Assembly (NCBI GenBank): GCA_946480715.1
Contig: CAMLKK010000055.1
Coordinates: 1-14,193 of the forward strand
Direction: 5' to 3'
From: an uncultured Bacteriovorax sp.
GTDB taxonomy: Bacteria > Bdellovibrionota > Bacteriovoracia > Bacteriovoracales > Bacteriovoracaceae
Length of the DNA stretch: 14,193 nt
The notes beneath the pieces are model-generated. The model made no database searches and was not told the origin of the DNA. It saw only the letters and a program-made list of their open reading frames with translations. The translations under genes and the position numbers were made by a program. Shown piece after piece: positions 1 to 8,733 of the stretch. Each line of letters starts with the position of its first letter. Positions within the stretch are counted from its first letter, which is position 1.

Positions 1-2825
1 GATTGGAATTGATCAACTTGTTCCTGACGTTTGTTGATACTTTGCGAACCATCGATCCTTGAAAACTTCCAGTGCTTTTCGCGGAAGAAGTGTTGAATGA
101 TATCGAGATAAGTTGTGAACTGCGAGAAAATGATTGCTTGCTGTCCTTCTTCTAAAATCGTCTCCAATGTTTCCATCAAGAACTCAATTTTAGTTGATTC
201 AATATTTTTGTAGTGTTGTTCAGCTCCGCGATTTTGCCATAAACAATTCTGACGAAGTTGAAGCAAGCCGCGAAGGATTTCTCCGTATTTTGCCGACGTT
301 GTCGAGTTGTTGATTCGCGCGCGAATAGACACAATATTTTGCTGATAAAACTTCAATTCATCCGGACTGAGTTCCAGATAAACGTTATTTTCAATTTTAG
401 GCGGAAGATCATGAAGAACTTGTGCTTTAGTTCTTCTCAAAATGAAAGGCGATGCTGTCTTACGAGCAATCCCTCTCGTTTTTGTATTGGAAACAGCTCT
501 TACAAATTGTAAGTCTCCCCAGATGCCCGGAATTGAAAGATCGAGAATGTTGTAGAATTCCGAAAGATCATTTTCCACAGGAGTGCCTGTTAAACAAACG
601 CGGAAATCTGCCTGAATTTTACGAGCAGAGAATGCGCCTAGAGAGCGAACATTTTTCAAGTGCTGAACTTCATCGAGAACGAGAATATCAAAGTTGATGT
701 TCGCAAACACAGCTTCAGATTCTTTTTTCATCACTCCATACGAAGTGAGAATGATTTTTTTATCATTTGGAAATTCACGAGATCCACCGTGATAGATGTA
801 CATATCCATCTTAGAGAATTTCTGAATTTCTTTTTCCCAGTTAAGTAGAATGGTAACCGGACAAACAATTAACACGCGATCAATTTTATCGTAGATCGAT
901 TGCAGGAAAGTAATCGTCTGCAACGTCTTACCAAGACCCATATCATCAGCAAGACAGGCCCCGAGTTTATGTTCGTAAAGAAAACGAAGCCAGTTATAAC
1001 CAGTTTGTTGGTATGGACGTAAAACGCCTTCCAATTGAGTGGGAAGTGGATAACCAGGCATCTCTGTGAGATTCGCAAGCTTTTCACAAAGCGCGATATC
1101 TTCCGGAGAGAGAGCACCATCTATTCCTAATTTTCTTAGTTCGAATAATTCAAAAATACGAGCGCGGTTAAATGGCAGGATAAATTTCTTAAAAGATTTA
1201 CTGCCATCAATTTCGGTCTTTGTTTCAGTCGCTTCATACTTTGTGTATTTTTGCATGAAACGAATGAGATCTTTTTGTTCTTTCGAAAGAAGGATAAGAC
1301 CTTTTTTCGTGATGACCATTCCCGCTTCAAGATCAGCTTCCTGAATAACGGCTAAATCATCTTGATCGATGTTTAGTTCAAGATCAAACCATTTCGTGCT
1401 TGAAGAGCGACGTTCAAAACGAATGCGTGAGTTCCATTTAGAGATCTCGTGGCGATCGTAATAAATTTCAATGCCCAGTAAAGATATCTTACGATGAAAT
1501 TCAGCGAGTCCCTGAAAAACTACGACCGGTTGAACATCGTATTTAATTTTTTTAGATTCTGCATCCAGATGAGCGTAACGGAAGAATTGATCACCGAAAA
1601 ACTCAATCATAGAGAGGAATAATTCTCTGATAAGTTGATTGTCAAAAAGACAAAGAACATTATTGTCTTGATCGTAAACGATTGTCTCACGATCTTTAAT
1701 GACTTCACTGATCAGTGTTTGCGCCTTCACTTTTTTAGAAGAGGAGACAATGTGCTTTTTATAAGTCTCAGTGTTGTTTTTTAAACTATCAGCAACAGCA
1801 AGAACAAACTCATAAGCTTCTTGTTTTTTCTTGAAGTGTGAAAGAACCCCAGTGTTGAAAGTAAAAAGAGTAAGAAAGTCTGAAGGAATAACTAACAGCT
1901 CTGATTCATCAAAAAATTCTAAACTCGCATGCAATAAACCTTTTTTCTCTGCAGGTGAAAGAGTGACTCTGCATTTCGGTTTAATCGAGCGAATTTCTTC
2001 CAGCGATTTTCCTTCAATGAAAACTTCGACCTGTGAAAACAGTTCGAGTTCCTGAATGTTGCTGAGAATATCGTTAATCCCGTATGTGAAAAGATTCAAA
2101 CGAATACGTTGAATAAGAATTTTAAGTTCGCTTGGAATGTGGAAAACAGTTCCTTCTTTCCAGTTAAAAATATAAATGTTTTCGAAAATCGTAATTTCAC
2201 TGTATGTTTTTCCACCCTGCTGCATTTTGAAACGAACTTTTTCATCGTGATGAAGATGAAGCTGCAATTTTCCGCGAAACGGTTCTGGCATGGGAAATGG
2301 AACAACTTTTTTATTATGTAGAAGATATTGAAGACTTGAATAAGTCGGTGCCGCCGGTGCACCTATAAGCTGATGAGGACCATTGATGATGGTTCCATAC
2401 TCAGCGACGTTAACTCCAAAGCTAGAGTTTATGACTATTGGCGGAAGTTCACTGTCGTTTTCTTCAACTGAAGCTTCGCCTTGAGATTCGATATAGAGCT
2501 GAACGTGATAAGTGATGAAAAGAGCGACGACGTGAGCGCAATGATTTTCAGCATTCCACGGATGACAATCACAGTTCGAAGAAAATGGCCCTTCAATAGA
2601 ATCTTCAAGACGCTTTTTATAGACGATTTTCGTCTCATGAGCGCGATCGTCGCGAACTAAACCACTTACAATGTAATAAGTTTCTGGCGTACCTTTCTTA
2701 AATGAGATAGAAACGCGCGAGAGTTTAAAAAGGCGGAGGCCATTTTGAATGAGCGCTGGAGAAAAGTATTTTTTACTTTCTTCTGTAATGCTTTCAGGAA
2801 TTGTCCACACTCTATCGTTCATCAT
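1..2825 (-). CDS. SWIM zinc-finger SNF2-family DNA helicase/translocase (3' end off the window)
   Basis: The frame is open from the tandem ATG codons at 2825/2822 to the left edge, giving 941 visible residues; I checked about 1000-2480 codon by codon and found no stop. A SWIM zinc-binding motif CxCx8CxH lies at Cys85, Cys87, Cys96 and His98. A long middle segment (about 130-590) should correspond to the bacterial SNF2-associated region. The SNF2 ATPase follows: a Q-motif-like LRPYQQTGYNWL, motif I DDMGLGKT with Lys633, motif Ia CPVTILLNWEKE, motif II DEVQH, and motif III LTGTPVEN. Next come FILRRTKAQVLHDLPPK and the start of the second RecA lobe (SQFTTYLDIIQHFF, IDGSQS). The last motif, VI, lies beyond the edge. 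Known members are ATP-driven double-stranded DNA translocases linked to repair or transcription (RapA/HelZ-like); the exact role is inferred. AAGAGAG before the first ATG is a modest ribosome site. Confidence 0.93.
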   Translation of the reverse strand, partial: MMNDRVWTIPESITEESKKYFSPALIQNGLRLFKLSRVSISFKKGTPETYYIVSGLVRDDRAHETKIVYKKRLEDSIEGPFSSNCDCHPWNAENHCAHVVALFITYHVQLYIESQGEASVEENDSELPPIVINSSFGVNVAEYGTIINGPHQLIGAPAAPTYSSLQYLLHNKKVVPFPMPEPFRGKLQLHLHHDEKVRFKMQQGGKTYSEITIFENIYIFNWKEGTVFHIPSELKILIQRIRLNLFTYGINDILSNIQELELFSQVEVFIEGKSLEEIRSIKPKCRVTLSPAEKKGLLHASLEFFDESELLVIPSDFLTLFTFNTGVLSHFKKKQEAYEFVLAVADSLKNNTETYKKHIVSSSKKVKAQTLISEVIKDRETIVYDQDNNVLCLFDNQLIRELFLSMIEFFGDQFFRYAHLDAESKKIKYDVQPVVVFQGLAEFHRKISLLGIEIYYDRHEISKWNSRIRFERRSSSTKWFDLELNIDQDDLAVIQEADLEAGMVITKKGLILLSKEQKDLIRFMQKYTKYEATETKTEIDGSKSFKKFILPFNRARIFELFELRKLGIDGALSPEDIALCEKLANLTEMPGYPLPTQLEGVLRPYQQTGYNWLRFLYEHKLGACLADDMGLGKTLQTITFLQSIYDKIDRVLIVCPVTILLNWEKEIQKFSKMDMYIYHGGSREFPNDKKIILTSYGVMKKESEAVFANINFDILVLDEVQHLKNVRSLGAFSARKIQADFRVCLTGTPVENDLSEFYNILDLSIPGIWGDLQFVRAVSNTKTRGIARKTASPFILRRTKAQVLHDLPPKIENNVYLELSPDELKFYQQNIVSIRARINNSTTSAKYGEILRGLLQLRQNCLWQNRGAEQHYKNIESTKIEFLMETLETILEEGQQAIIFSQFTTYLDIIQHFFREKHWKFSRIDGSQSINKRQEQVDQFQ

Positions 2826-2827
2826 GC

Positions 2828-2885
2828 TCTCTTGAAAATCTCTTAAGGTAAGAAGAGATCAAGTGAACATTATACAATATCTCTT
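2828..2885. repeat. TCTCTT direct/inverted repeat cluster in the divergent intergenic region
   Basis: ATCTCTT occurs at 2838-2844 and 2879-2885, and its reverse complement AAGAGAT at 2853-2859. A shorter TCTCTT lies at 2828-2833. The 2838 and 2853 copies form a 7-bp inverted repeat with an 8-nt loop inside the helicase mRNA leader. The outer copy flanks the TATAAT box. This could be an operator array, a leader hairpin, or chance in AT-rich DNA. Confidence 0.3.
2869..2874 (-). promoter_or_regulatory. Candidate -10 box for the SWIM/SNF2 gene
   Basis: A perfect TATAAT reads on the minus strand 44 nt upstream of the ATG, predicting an mRNA start near 2862 and a leader of roughly 37 nt. The -35 position (about 2892-2897) reads CAGCAA and is poor, so an activator or a weak promoter is possible. 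No equally good promoter is evident for the divergent kinase gene. Confidence 0.4.
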
Positions 2886-2966
2886 AGAAAATTGCTGATA
2901 CTATATTATTGTATTTGAAGATAATTCTTCTGGTAAAATCGTGAAAAGTGTGAGTGAGAATTTGCA

Positions 2967-4250
2967 ATGTCTTTAATGCCAATTGAGATGTCTGAGTACT
3001 CCAAGGAAGTGAAGTCTCGCTACATTAAGCCATTCAGTATTATCCTGGCCGCCATGGCCTTGTTCAATTGTTATATTTATCATTTCATTTACAAAGCGCC
3101 GGATCTCGCAGTGATTTGTTTTCTCTGCTCGCTTGCTGCCGTCTTCGTTCCTTTTGTTAAACGAAAATCAAGTTCCTATCTTTACGTGGCCAACTATGTC
3201 GTGTTGGTTGTGTTTGTGTGCGTAACATTCCTCGCTGTCTATACAGGCGGAATTCTCTCTAACGCCATTTGGTGGCTGGGCGCGCTTCCCTTAGTTGCAT
3301 CGTTTCTTATGAACGCTTTTTTTGGTGCTGTGTGGTTCATCATCATCATGTTGAACTTTTTACTCATCTTTTACCTCGGCACAAAAGGTTTGCTACCAAC
3401 TAACATTCTCATGGATCAACCACCAGAAGGACGAATGATCGTCTCGTTCACTTTGAATTCCGGTCTGATCGCTTTCCTCTGCGTCCTCGCTGACCTTATT
3501 CGCGATCGTGCCTTTCTCGAAAAAGAAGAACTTCGCCTAAAAACTTTTCAGCTTAATCAAATGGCTTCGCTGGGAAAGATGGCCTCAGGTATTGCTCACG
3601 AAATTAATAATCCGCTAACGGTAATTAGAGGCGCTCAGCTTCGAATCTTGCGCATGATTGAATCTCCCGCGCCGATTGATAAATCTCTGCTAACTGACTA
3701 CATGTCGAAAGTTCATCGCAACATTCTTCGCATTCAAGATGTAACTGGTCTTCTCGGAACAATTTCCGAAAAGGCGCGCGATCGAACCGTTTCATCCATC
3801 AATGTTAAAAAAATGCTCGAAGATGTGATTCAAATGCGCATGGAAGAAATCCATAAATACAACATCACACTCGTAACTAAATTTCCGGAAGAGCCGCTTT
3901 ATTACAGCGGAATTTTTTCCGAAATATTTCAATCGGTACTCAATATAATTGAACACGCCATTTACGAGCTCAGAAATTCGAAACGACCTCTTCGCCATTT
4001 AAAAATTGAAATGGTGAAGACTGATCCTTTTGTCATCATTCTTGTTGAAGATGATGGAGAGGGGATTCCGATGCACTTGAGACATCAGATCTTTGATCCG
4101 TTCTTTAAAGCGAAAAATTACGAGGATAATAAAGGGCTAGGGCTTAGCTTCTCCTATAATGTTCTGAACAGTTTGGGAGGGCATTTAGAGCTTCTCAATA
4201 GCCAGCAGGGGACGCTCTTTCAGATTAGTTTGCCGAGGCATCATCAATAG
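2967..4250 (+). CDS. Membrane-bound orphan sensor histidine kinase
   Basis: A 427-residue protein. Six hydrophobic segments (about 21-41, 45-64, 71-92, 99-118, 120-138, 158-177) form an N-terminal membrane sensor with little extracytoplasmic sequence. A HisKA domain follows with the H-box GIAHEINNPL, phospho-acceptor His211, of the NtrB-like HEINNPL type. The HATPase_c domain shows a G1 box EDDGEGIP (Asp362), an F-box FDPFF (377-381) and a G2 box KGLGLS (389-394). In the N-box (QSVLNIIEHA) the first Asn (326) is present, but the usual second, Mg-binding Asn is His330 (codon CAC). No receiver or HAMP domain is present, and no response regulator gene is adjacent, so its partner is unknown. Start: an in-frame TGA at 2955-2957 leaves ATG 2967 as the first ATG; ATG 2976 (Met4) is an alternative. 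It is divergent from the helicase and ends at a shared terminator. Confidence 0.93.
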   Translation: MSLMPIEMSEYSKEVKSRYIKPFSIILAAMALFNCYIYHFIYKAPDLAVICFLCSLAAVFVPFVKRKSSSYLYVANYVVLVVFVCVTFLAVYTGGILSNAIWWLGALPLVASFLMNAFFGAVWFIIIMLNFLLIFYLGTKGLLPTNILMDQPPEGRMIVSFTLNSGLIAFLCVLADLIRDRAFLEKEELRLKTFQLNQMASLGKMASGIAHEINNPLTVIRGAQLRILRMIESPAPIDKSLLTDYMSKVHRNILRIQDVTGLLGTISEKARDRTVSSINVKKMLEDVIQMRMEEIHKYNITLVTKFPEEPLYYSGIFSEIFQSVLNIIEHAIYELRNSKRPLRHLKIEMVKTDPFVIILVEDDGEGIPMHLRHQIFDPFFKAKNYEDNKGLGLSFSYNVLNSLGGHLELLNSQQGTLFQISLPRHHQ

Positions 4251-4256
4251 CGGACA

Positions 4257-4285
4257 AAAAAAATGCAGCCGAAGCTGCATTTTTA
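4257..4285. terminator. Bidirectional intrinsic terminator between the kinase gene and rpoD
   Basis: Arms ATGCAGC (4263-4269) and GCTGCAT (4274-4280) enclose a CGAA loop, which reads TTCG on the minus strand. A run of A precedes the stem and a run of T follows it, so it can end transcripts from both convergent units. The longer U-tract and the stable UUCG loop favour its use by the minus-strand trmB-dnaG-rpoD operon. Confidence 0.85.
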
Positions 4286-4322
4286 CTTGTTAATTTTTGA
4301 GTTTTGGCCGCTGAGGTTCTAC

Positions 4323-6089
4323 TTAGTTATCCACGTACGACTTAAGGAGCTTAGCACGAGAAGGATGACGAAGCTTACGAAGTGCCTTCGCTTCGATCTG
4401 ACGAATACGTTCACGAGTAACGAAGAAATCCTGACCTACTTCTTCAAGAGTGTGGTCTGATTTTTCACCGATACCAAAACGCATACGAAGAACTTTCTCC
4501 TCTCTTGGAGTCAGTGTCGATAAAACAGCTCTTGTTTGCTCAGAAAGCGTGATCGACATTACAGCGTCAGCTGGAGAGATGATCTTCTTATCTTCGATAA
4601 AGTCCCCAAGCGATGAATCTTCTTCTTCCCCGATTGGAGTTTCAAGCGAGATTGGCTCTTTAGAGATCTTCTGAACTTTTTTAACTTTATCAACTGGAAG
4701 TTCCATTTTCTCAGCGATTTCTTCCGGAGTTGGTTCGCGACCAAGTTCCTGGATAAGCTGACGAGATGTTCTTACCATCTTGTTGATTGTTTCAATCATG
4801 TGAACCGGGATACGGATTGTGCGGGCCTGGTCAGCGATCGCTCTTGTGATTGCCTGACGGATCCACCAAGTCGCGTATGTCGAGAATTTGTATCCACGAC
4901 GGTACTCGAACTTATCAACCGCTTTCATAAGACCGATGTTTCCTTCCTGGATAAGATCCAAGAATTGAAGACCACGGTTAGTGTATTTTTTAGCGATAGA
5001 AACAACGAGACGAAGGTTAGCTTCAACAAGTTGAGCTTTTGCTTTATCGGCCTTTGTTTCACCTTCGATGATGATCTTGTAAACTTTTTCGATTTCAACG
5101 AATTCCATACCTGCATCGATCGTTAAACGACGAAGCTTACGAAGAATGTCTTCCTGGTTACGGATAAGTTGTTCGATTTTTGCGTCAGTAGTGAAGAGGT
5201 CTTTAGCAAGCTTACGCTTGAAAGAATCATCTTCCATAACTTTTTCATAAAGAACTTTGTAATCTTCAGCTCCACCTACTTCAAGAAACTTGAAGATACG
5301 ATCTTGTTGATCGAAAAGTTCTGTGAACTGAAGGTAATATTTTTTAACTGGCTCAACGAATGAGTTGATGATTTTACGGTTGAACGTAAGATCAGCAAGC
5401 TCAAGGCTGATTTCATCCATACGCTTTCTTTGTTCAGCGTTGAGGGCCTTAAGTGTTCCATCAGCTTTTTCAGCTTCCTGAAGCATGATATTGATTTGAT
5501 CGATAACATCGTAAATACGATCTTTCGTCTTTTTGATATCAGCAGGTGAAGATTCATCATCAAGACCACGAACAAGTTCTTTTACGAATTCTTGTGGGTT
5601 TTCCTGAGTTTCGATTTTTTCACGAAGCTTACCAACTTCTTTAAGAGCGTGCGTTGAAGAAAGAGCTGAAAGGATAATTTCTCTTTCACCTTCTTCAATT
5701 TCTTTTGCGATCACAACTTCGCCTTCGCGAGTTAGAAGAGCAACTGAACCCATACGTTTTAAATAAAGCTTAACTGGATCTGTTGAAGCTGATCTTAATT
5801 CCGCTTTTTCTTCACGTGAAAGGGCTTCTTCGATGATTTCAGTACCGTCGAGGCGAATGCCTTCTTCGTCTTCATCATCTTCGACAGCACTTTCCATTAC
5901 GTCGATTTTAAGTTCAAGAATGCGGTTCATCACTTCATCGATATCAGAAGCGAGAACGATACCTGCAGGAAGAGCGTCGTTGACTTCTTCTGCAGTAATA
6001 AAAGCCTGGTCTTTTCCTTTCGTCAGAAGACGGTTGAACTCTTTCGAATTCAGGAATTGAGCAACGGCTGGTGAAATTGGGCTACTCAT
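4323..6089 (-). CDS. rpoD: RNA polymerase primary sigma factor (sigma-70)
   Basis: A 588-residue housekeeping sigma factor that directs RNA polymerase to -10/-35 promoters. Region 1.1 is at about 10-65, followed by an acidic stretch (70-76). Region 1.2 is at about 102-132 ([17 protein letters not shown]). A large non-conserved region of about 200 residues (about 133-335), typical of proteobacterial RpoD, comes next. Region 2 runs from [20 protein letters not shown] (355-374) through [17 protein letters not shown] to the promoter-melting/-10 helix [17 protein letters not shown] (405-421). Region 3 starts at [15 protein letters not shown]. Region 4.2 carries the helix-turn-helix [20 protein letters not shown] (547-566), then RKLRHPSR. 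Region 1.1 and the full length argue against an alternative sigma factor. GGGAG eight bases upstream sets the ATG at 6089. It is the last gene of the operon, 18 nt after dnaG. Confidence 0.98.
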   Translation of the reverse strand: MSSPISPAVAQFLNSKEFNRLLTKGKDQAFITAEEVNDALPAGIVLASDIDEVMNRILELKIDVMESAVEDDEDEEGIRLDGTEIIEEALSREEKAELRSASTDPVKLYLKRMGSVALLTREGEVVIAKEIEEGEREIILSALSSTHALKEVGKLREKIETQENPQEFVKELVRGLDDESSPADIKKTKDRIYDVIDQINIMLQEAEKADGTLKALNAEQRKRMDEISLELADLTFNRKIINSFVEPVKKYYLQFTELFDQQDRIFKFLEVGGAEDYKVLYEKVMEDDSFKRKLAKDLFTTDAKIEQLIRNQEDILRKLRRLTIDAGMEFVEIEKVYKIIIEGETKADKAKAQLVEANLRLVVSIAKKYTNRGLQFLDLIQEGNIGLMKAVDKFEYRRGYKFSTYATWWIRQAITRAIADQARTIRIPVHMIETINKMVRTSRQLIQELGREPTPEEIAEKMELPVDKVKKVQKISKEPISLETPIGEEEDSSLGDFIEDKKIISPADAVMSITLSEQTRAVLSTLTPREEKVLRMRFGIGEKSDHTLEEVGQDFFVTRERIRQIEAKALRKLRHPSRAKLLKSYVDN

Positions 6090-6107
6090 TTTGGGAACTC
6101 CCTTGCG

Positions 6108-8030
6108 CTATTTGAGATTAGGTTTGGTATGTTTTAAGCTTTGTATATTTTTTTCGATTTCTAAAAGTTGATTTAACAAACTCGTCATCATTTCTTCCGA
6201 TTCGCAAGTGAGTTGAAGTTTTTTGATTTCATCTCTTTTAAACTTCAATTGCTCGGTTTGTAATTTTACTTTCAAGTCGTGAATGATTTTAACTTTTGTT
6301 TTTGAATCAACGTCACGAGGTTTAAAATTATAAAACGCACTTGTTACAGTTTCTCTTAAATCAATCGAATACTCTGGTGAGTTCGTGAGATTTAAAACGA
6401 CAGCTTCATATTCGCCATCATCAACTTCCATCGTAATTTTACGAATTTTTCCAATGTATTTTTTTACCTCATCATTGGTGATTAAATCAAGAATTTCATG
6501 CATTTTATCACTAGAGAGAAGTGAAGGAAGTTGGACTACTTCTTGCAGAAGTAACTTTTCCATTTTTGAGAGGAAGTTTTGTGGTGGAGATTGCTCTTCG
6601 AAAAATGGATTTTCCATTGGAGAAATTGGCATGTCTCCTGCATAGTCCATCATCTCTTCATCCATCATTGGCTCTTCAACAACAGCTTTTTTCACTGTAG
6701 GAAGTTTAGCTTTCTCTGCATGTTTGTTTAAATACTCTTGGTAATTGCCCATAATCTGGGCTGAATCAGACTTAAGGCCTAATCGTTTAGCGAATGCCAC
6801 GACTCTTTCAGTTGCTGATAAATCGTTTTTCAGAGGGGAGAGAACTTCAAAGGCCTTCTGAAGAAGTTCTAATTTGCGATCGAGAACTTCAGGAAGTTTC
6901 TCGGGTATGATTTTTTGGAGGAGCACGTCAAAAGCCGGTTGAGCATTCTCAATCTTTTCTTGTAGGGCCAATGCACCTTGGGCCTTCAGATAGTCATCTG
7001 GATCTTTTTGAGGAGAAAAGTCGAGGTATTTAGCAATGACACCTTTTTCAGCGAGCATTTTATTTGCTCTTTCCATGGCCAAAAATCCGGCCGTATCTGA
7101 ATCAAGCGCCAGATAAACATTCTTCGTAAACGAAAGAATACGCTCCATCGATGGAACACCGAAGGCCGTTCCCATGATCGCTACTGAATGGGTGAATCCG
7201 TGATTGTACATTGCTATTTGATCCATGTTTCCTTCGACAAGGATGACAGCATCCTTCTCTCTGATCGCGTTCTTAGCAAGGTGGAAGCCATACAGAATAT
7301 TTCTCTTATTAAAAATAAAAGAATCTACCGAATTCATATATTTAGCTTTTTGATCTTCTCTTGTCGCTCGAGAGGTAAAACCTATAACCTGGCCGGTTTG
7401 ATCCCAGATGGGGAAAATAATCCGATCCCTGAAGGTGTCATAATGGGCATTCGGATCCTGGCGATCTTTTCTGATAAGACCCAAATCAGTGGCCACTGTT
7501 AAAGCGAAACTTCGCTCTTTCTCATTGGGGATAGTTCCCAAATAGTCAGTAATGGAATTCTTGTTAGGAGCATAACCAAGAGAGTAGGTCGTTGCGATTT
7601 CTTCATTCAATCCACGATTCTTGATGAATTGATTGTAAGCAGGAAACTGTCCCGAAGAAGCAGTCTTACGATAAATGAGCGCTGCTCGAGTGAGGATTTT
7701 TTTGGCGATATCCATCTTGGGATTTGATCGCTTCTCCTCTTGATAGGAATCAAAATTAATTCCCTGCTTTTCACAGATCTCTTTCATAGCATCGACGAAC
7801 TCGAGCTTTCTGTGTTTCATGACAAAGCTAATGCCGTCGCCTGCAGTATTACAGGCAAAGCATTTGAAGATCTGCTTTGAATCATTGATGTTCATTGAAG
7901 GTTTTGAATCATTGTGAAACGGGCAAAGAGACAATAGAGATGAGCCCGAGCGTTTAATGCTCAGGTAGTTCCCAATGATACTTGAAATGGGAATTTCTTT
8001 AATTCTCTGCTTTAAATCTTCTAATGACAT
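6108..8030 (-). CDS. dnaG: DNA primase
   Basis: A 640-residue enzyme that makes RNA primers for replication. The N-terminal zinc domain has the CHC2 set: Cys36 and His39 (CPFH), Cys57 and Cys60 (FKCFAC). The RNA-polymerase core contains TFRDRIIFPIWD (199-210) and GFTSRA. The TOPRIM domain has Glu266 in VEGNMD and the acidic pair Asp310/Asp312 in LALDSDTAG; family enzymes more often read DGD here. KDPDDYLK (342-349) follows. A Met/acid/Pro-rich linker (about 451-485) leads to a C-terminal region (about 486-640) that should be the helicase-binding domain, although I cannot match it by eye. The gene starts 7 nt after the trmB stop. No strong Shine-Dalgarno is visible (AAGTTTAAAACAGTA precedes the ATG), so translational coupling to trmB is likely. 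Confidence 0.97.
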   Translation of the reverse strand: MSLEDLKQRIKEIPISSIIGNYLSIKRSGSSLLSLCPFHNDSKPSMNINDSKQIFKCFACNTAGDGISFVMKHRKLEFVDAMKEICEKQGINFDSYQEEKRSNPKMDIAKKILTRAALIYRKTASSGQFPAYNQFIKNRGLNEEIATTYSLGYAPNKNSITDYLGTIPNEKERSFALTVATDLGLIRKDRQDPNAHYDTFRDRIIFPIWDQTGQVIGFTSRATREDQKAKYMNSVDSFIFNKRNILYGFHLAKNAIREKDAVILVEGNMDQIAMYNHGFTHSVAIMGTAFGVPSMERILSFTKNVYLALDSDTAGFLAMERANKMLAEKGVIAKYLDFSPQKDPDDYLKAQGALALQEKIENAQPAFDVLLQKIIPEKLPEVLDRKLELLQKAFEVLSPLKNDLSATERVVAFAKRLGLKSDSAQIMGNYQEYLNKHAEKAKLPTVKKAVVEEPMMDEEMMDYAGDMPISPMENPFFEEQSPPQNFLSKMEKLLLQEVVQLPSLLSSDKMHEILDLITNDEVKKYIGKIRKITMEVDDGEYEAVVLNLTNSPEYSIDLRETVTSAFYNFKPRDVDSKTKVKIIHDLKVKLQTEQLKFKRDEIKKLQLTCESEEMMTSLLNQLLEIEKNIQSLKHTKPNLK

Positions 8031-8037
8031 TACTGTT

Positions 8038-8733
8038 TTAAACTTGTTTTTTAGATTTCAAGACAAAGGCCTTAATCTTAATTCCTTGTTCAAGGAAGAT
8101 TTTTTCAAAACCCGTCGTATATTTGCAAAGCATGTGATCTGGATGCTCAGCTCTTAAATCTTTGCTCTCAAGCATGATGTCGAATAGTCCGCATTCTTTA
8201 ATCTCGCGGGCCATCCATTCAGCATAATCATCATGATCAGTCTTGATGTAGAAGATGGCGCCTGGCTTGAGCGTCTTATATGCAGCATTCAAAAAAGGCG
8301 CTTGTATCAACCGCTTCTTGTGATGCTTTGTTTTCGGCCATGGATCCGGGAAGAAATAAAACAAACCATCGAGTTCATTTTCTGCAAACATGAACTCAAT
8401 TCGTTCTCCTTTAGCTCGGAGATAACGAAAATTTTTATAGTCGAGAGTCGCTAGTTTTTTGGCGAGTGCAAAGCTGCGCTTGAATCGATAATCCAACCCA
8501 ACAAAATGATGGTCGCGATGATCAGCACAGTAATCAATCATGAAGTGGCCGGCACCTGTTCCAATTTCTAAAAACAGTTTTCCATCTTCTTTAAAAACTT
8601 CTTTGTTCCAGATTCCTTTAAAAGCTTCAGCTTCATTATCGCGCATAACGAAGTCGGAGAAAGCACCTAATCGATCGTGATAAGGATTCTCATGACGATA
8701 CTTAAAATCTTCTTTGAAAGAAAAATCTACCAT
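8038..8733 (-). CDS. trmB: tRNA (guanine-N7-)-methyltransferase
   Basis: A 231-residue SAM-dependent enzyme that forms m7G at position 46 of tRNA. The SAM-binding motif I is LEIGTGAGHF (55-64), with the post-I acidic end VGLDYRFKR (78-86). The family signature PDPWPKTKHHKKRL is at 129-142. A catalytic/tRNA-binding TDHDDYAEWM is at 165-174, and the C-terminal TGFEKIFLEQGIKI (207-220) corresponds to the usual T-x-FE-x-x-G motif. It is the first gene of the operon; AAAGG eight bases before the ATG is the ribosome site. A TACAAT at 8748-8753 (minus) could be its -10 box, but the -35 is weak and it would start the mRNA almost at the ribosome site, so the promoter is unresolved. trmB replaces the rpsU seen in enterobacterial dnaG-rpoD operons. 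Confidence 0.96.
   Translation of the reverse strand: MVDFSFKEDFKYRHENPYHDRLGAFSDFVMRDNEAEAFKGIWNKEVFKEDGKLFLEIGTGAGHFMIDYCADHRDHHFVGLDYRFKRSFALAKKLATLDYKNFRYLRAKGERIEFMFAENELDGLFYFFPDPWPKTKHHKKRLIQAPFLNAAYKTLKPGAIFYIKTDHDDYAEWMAREIKECGLFDIMLESKDLRAEHPDHMLCKYTTGFEKIFLEQGIKIKAFVLKSKKQV

Noticed and set aside
258..2638. Short open frames on both strands within 258-2638
   Set aside because: They overlap a continuous minus-strand reading frame with clear SWIM and SNF2 motifs.
2898..2945. Promoter for the histidine kinase gene
   Set aside because: Several AT-rich boxes are present (TATATT, GATAAT, TAAAAT), but none pairs with a convincing -35 at 16-18 bases, so no site is called.
4263..4460. Short plus-strand reading frame starting in the hairpin after the kinase gene
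   Set aside because: It begins within the terminator stem and runs antisense into the rpoD 3' end.
4450..6060. Several open frames on the strand opposite rpoD
   Set aside because: They are antisense shadows of a well-conserved sigma factor, with serine/phenylalanine-rich translations and no ribosome sites.
6090..6107. GGGAGTTCCC inverted repeat before rpoD as a regulatory hairpin
   Set aside because: The arms are only four bases with a two-base loop; it is better read as the rpoD ribosome site.
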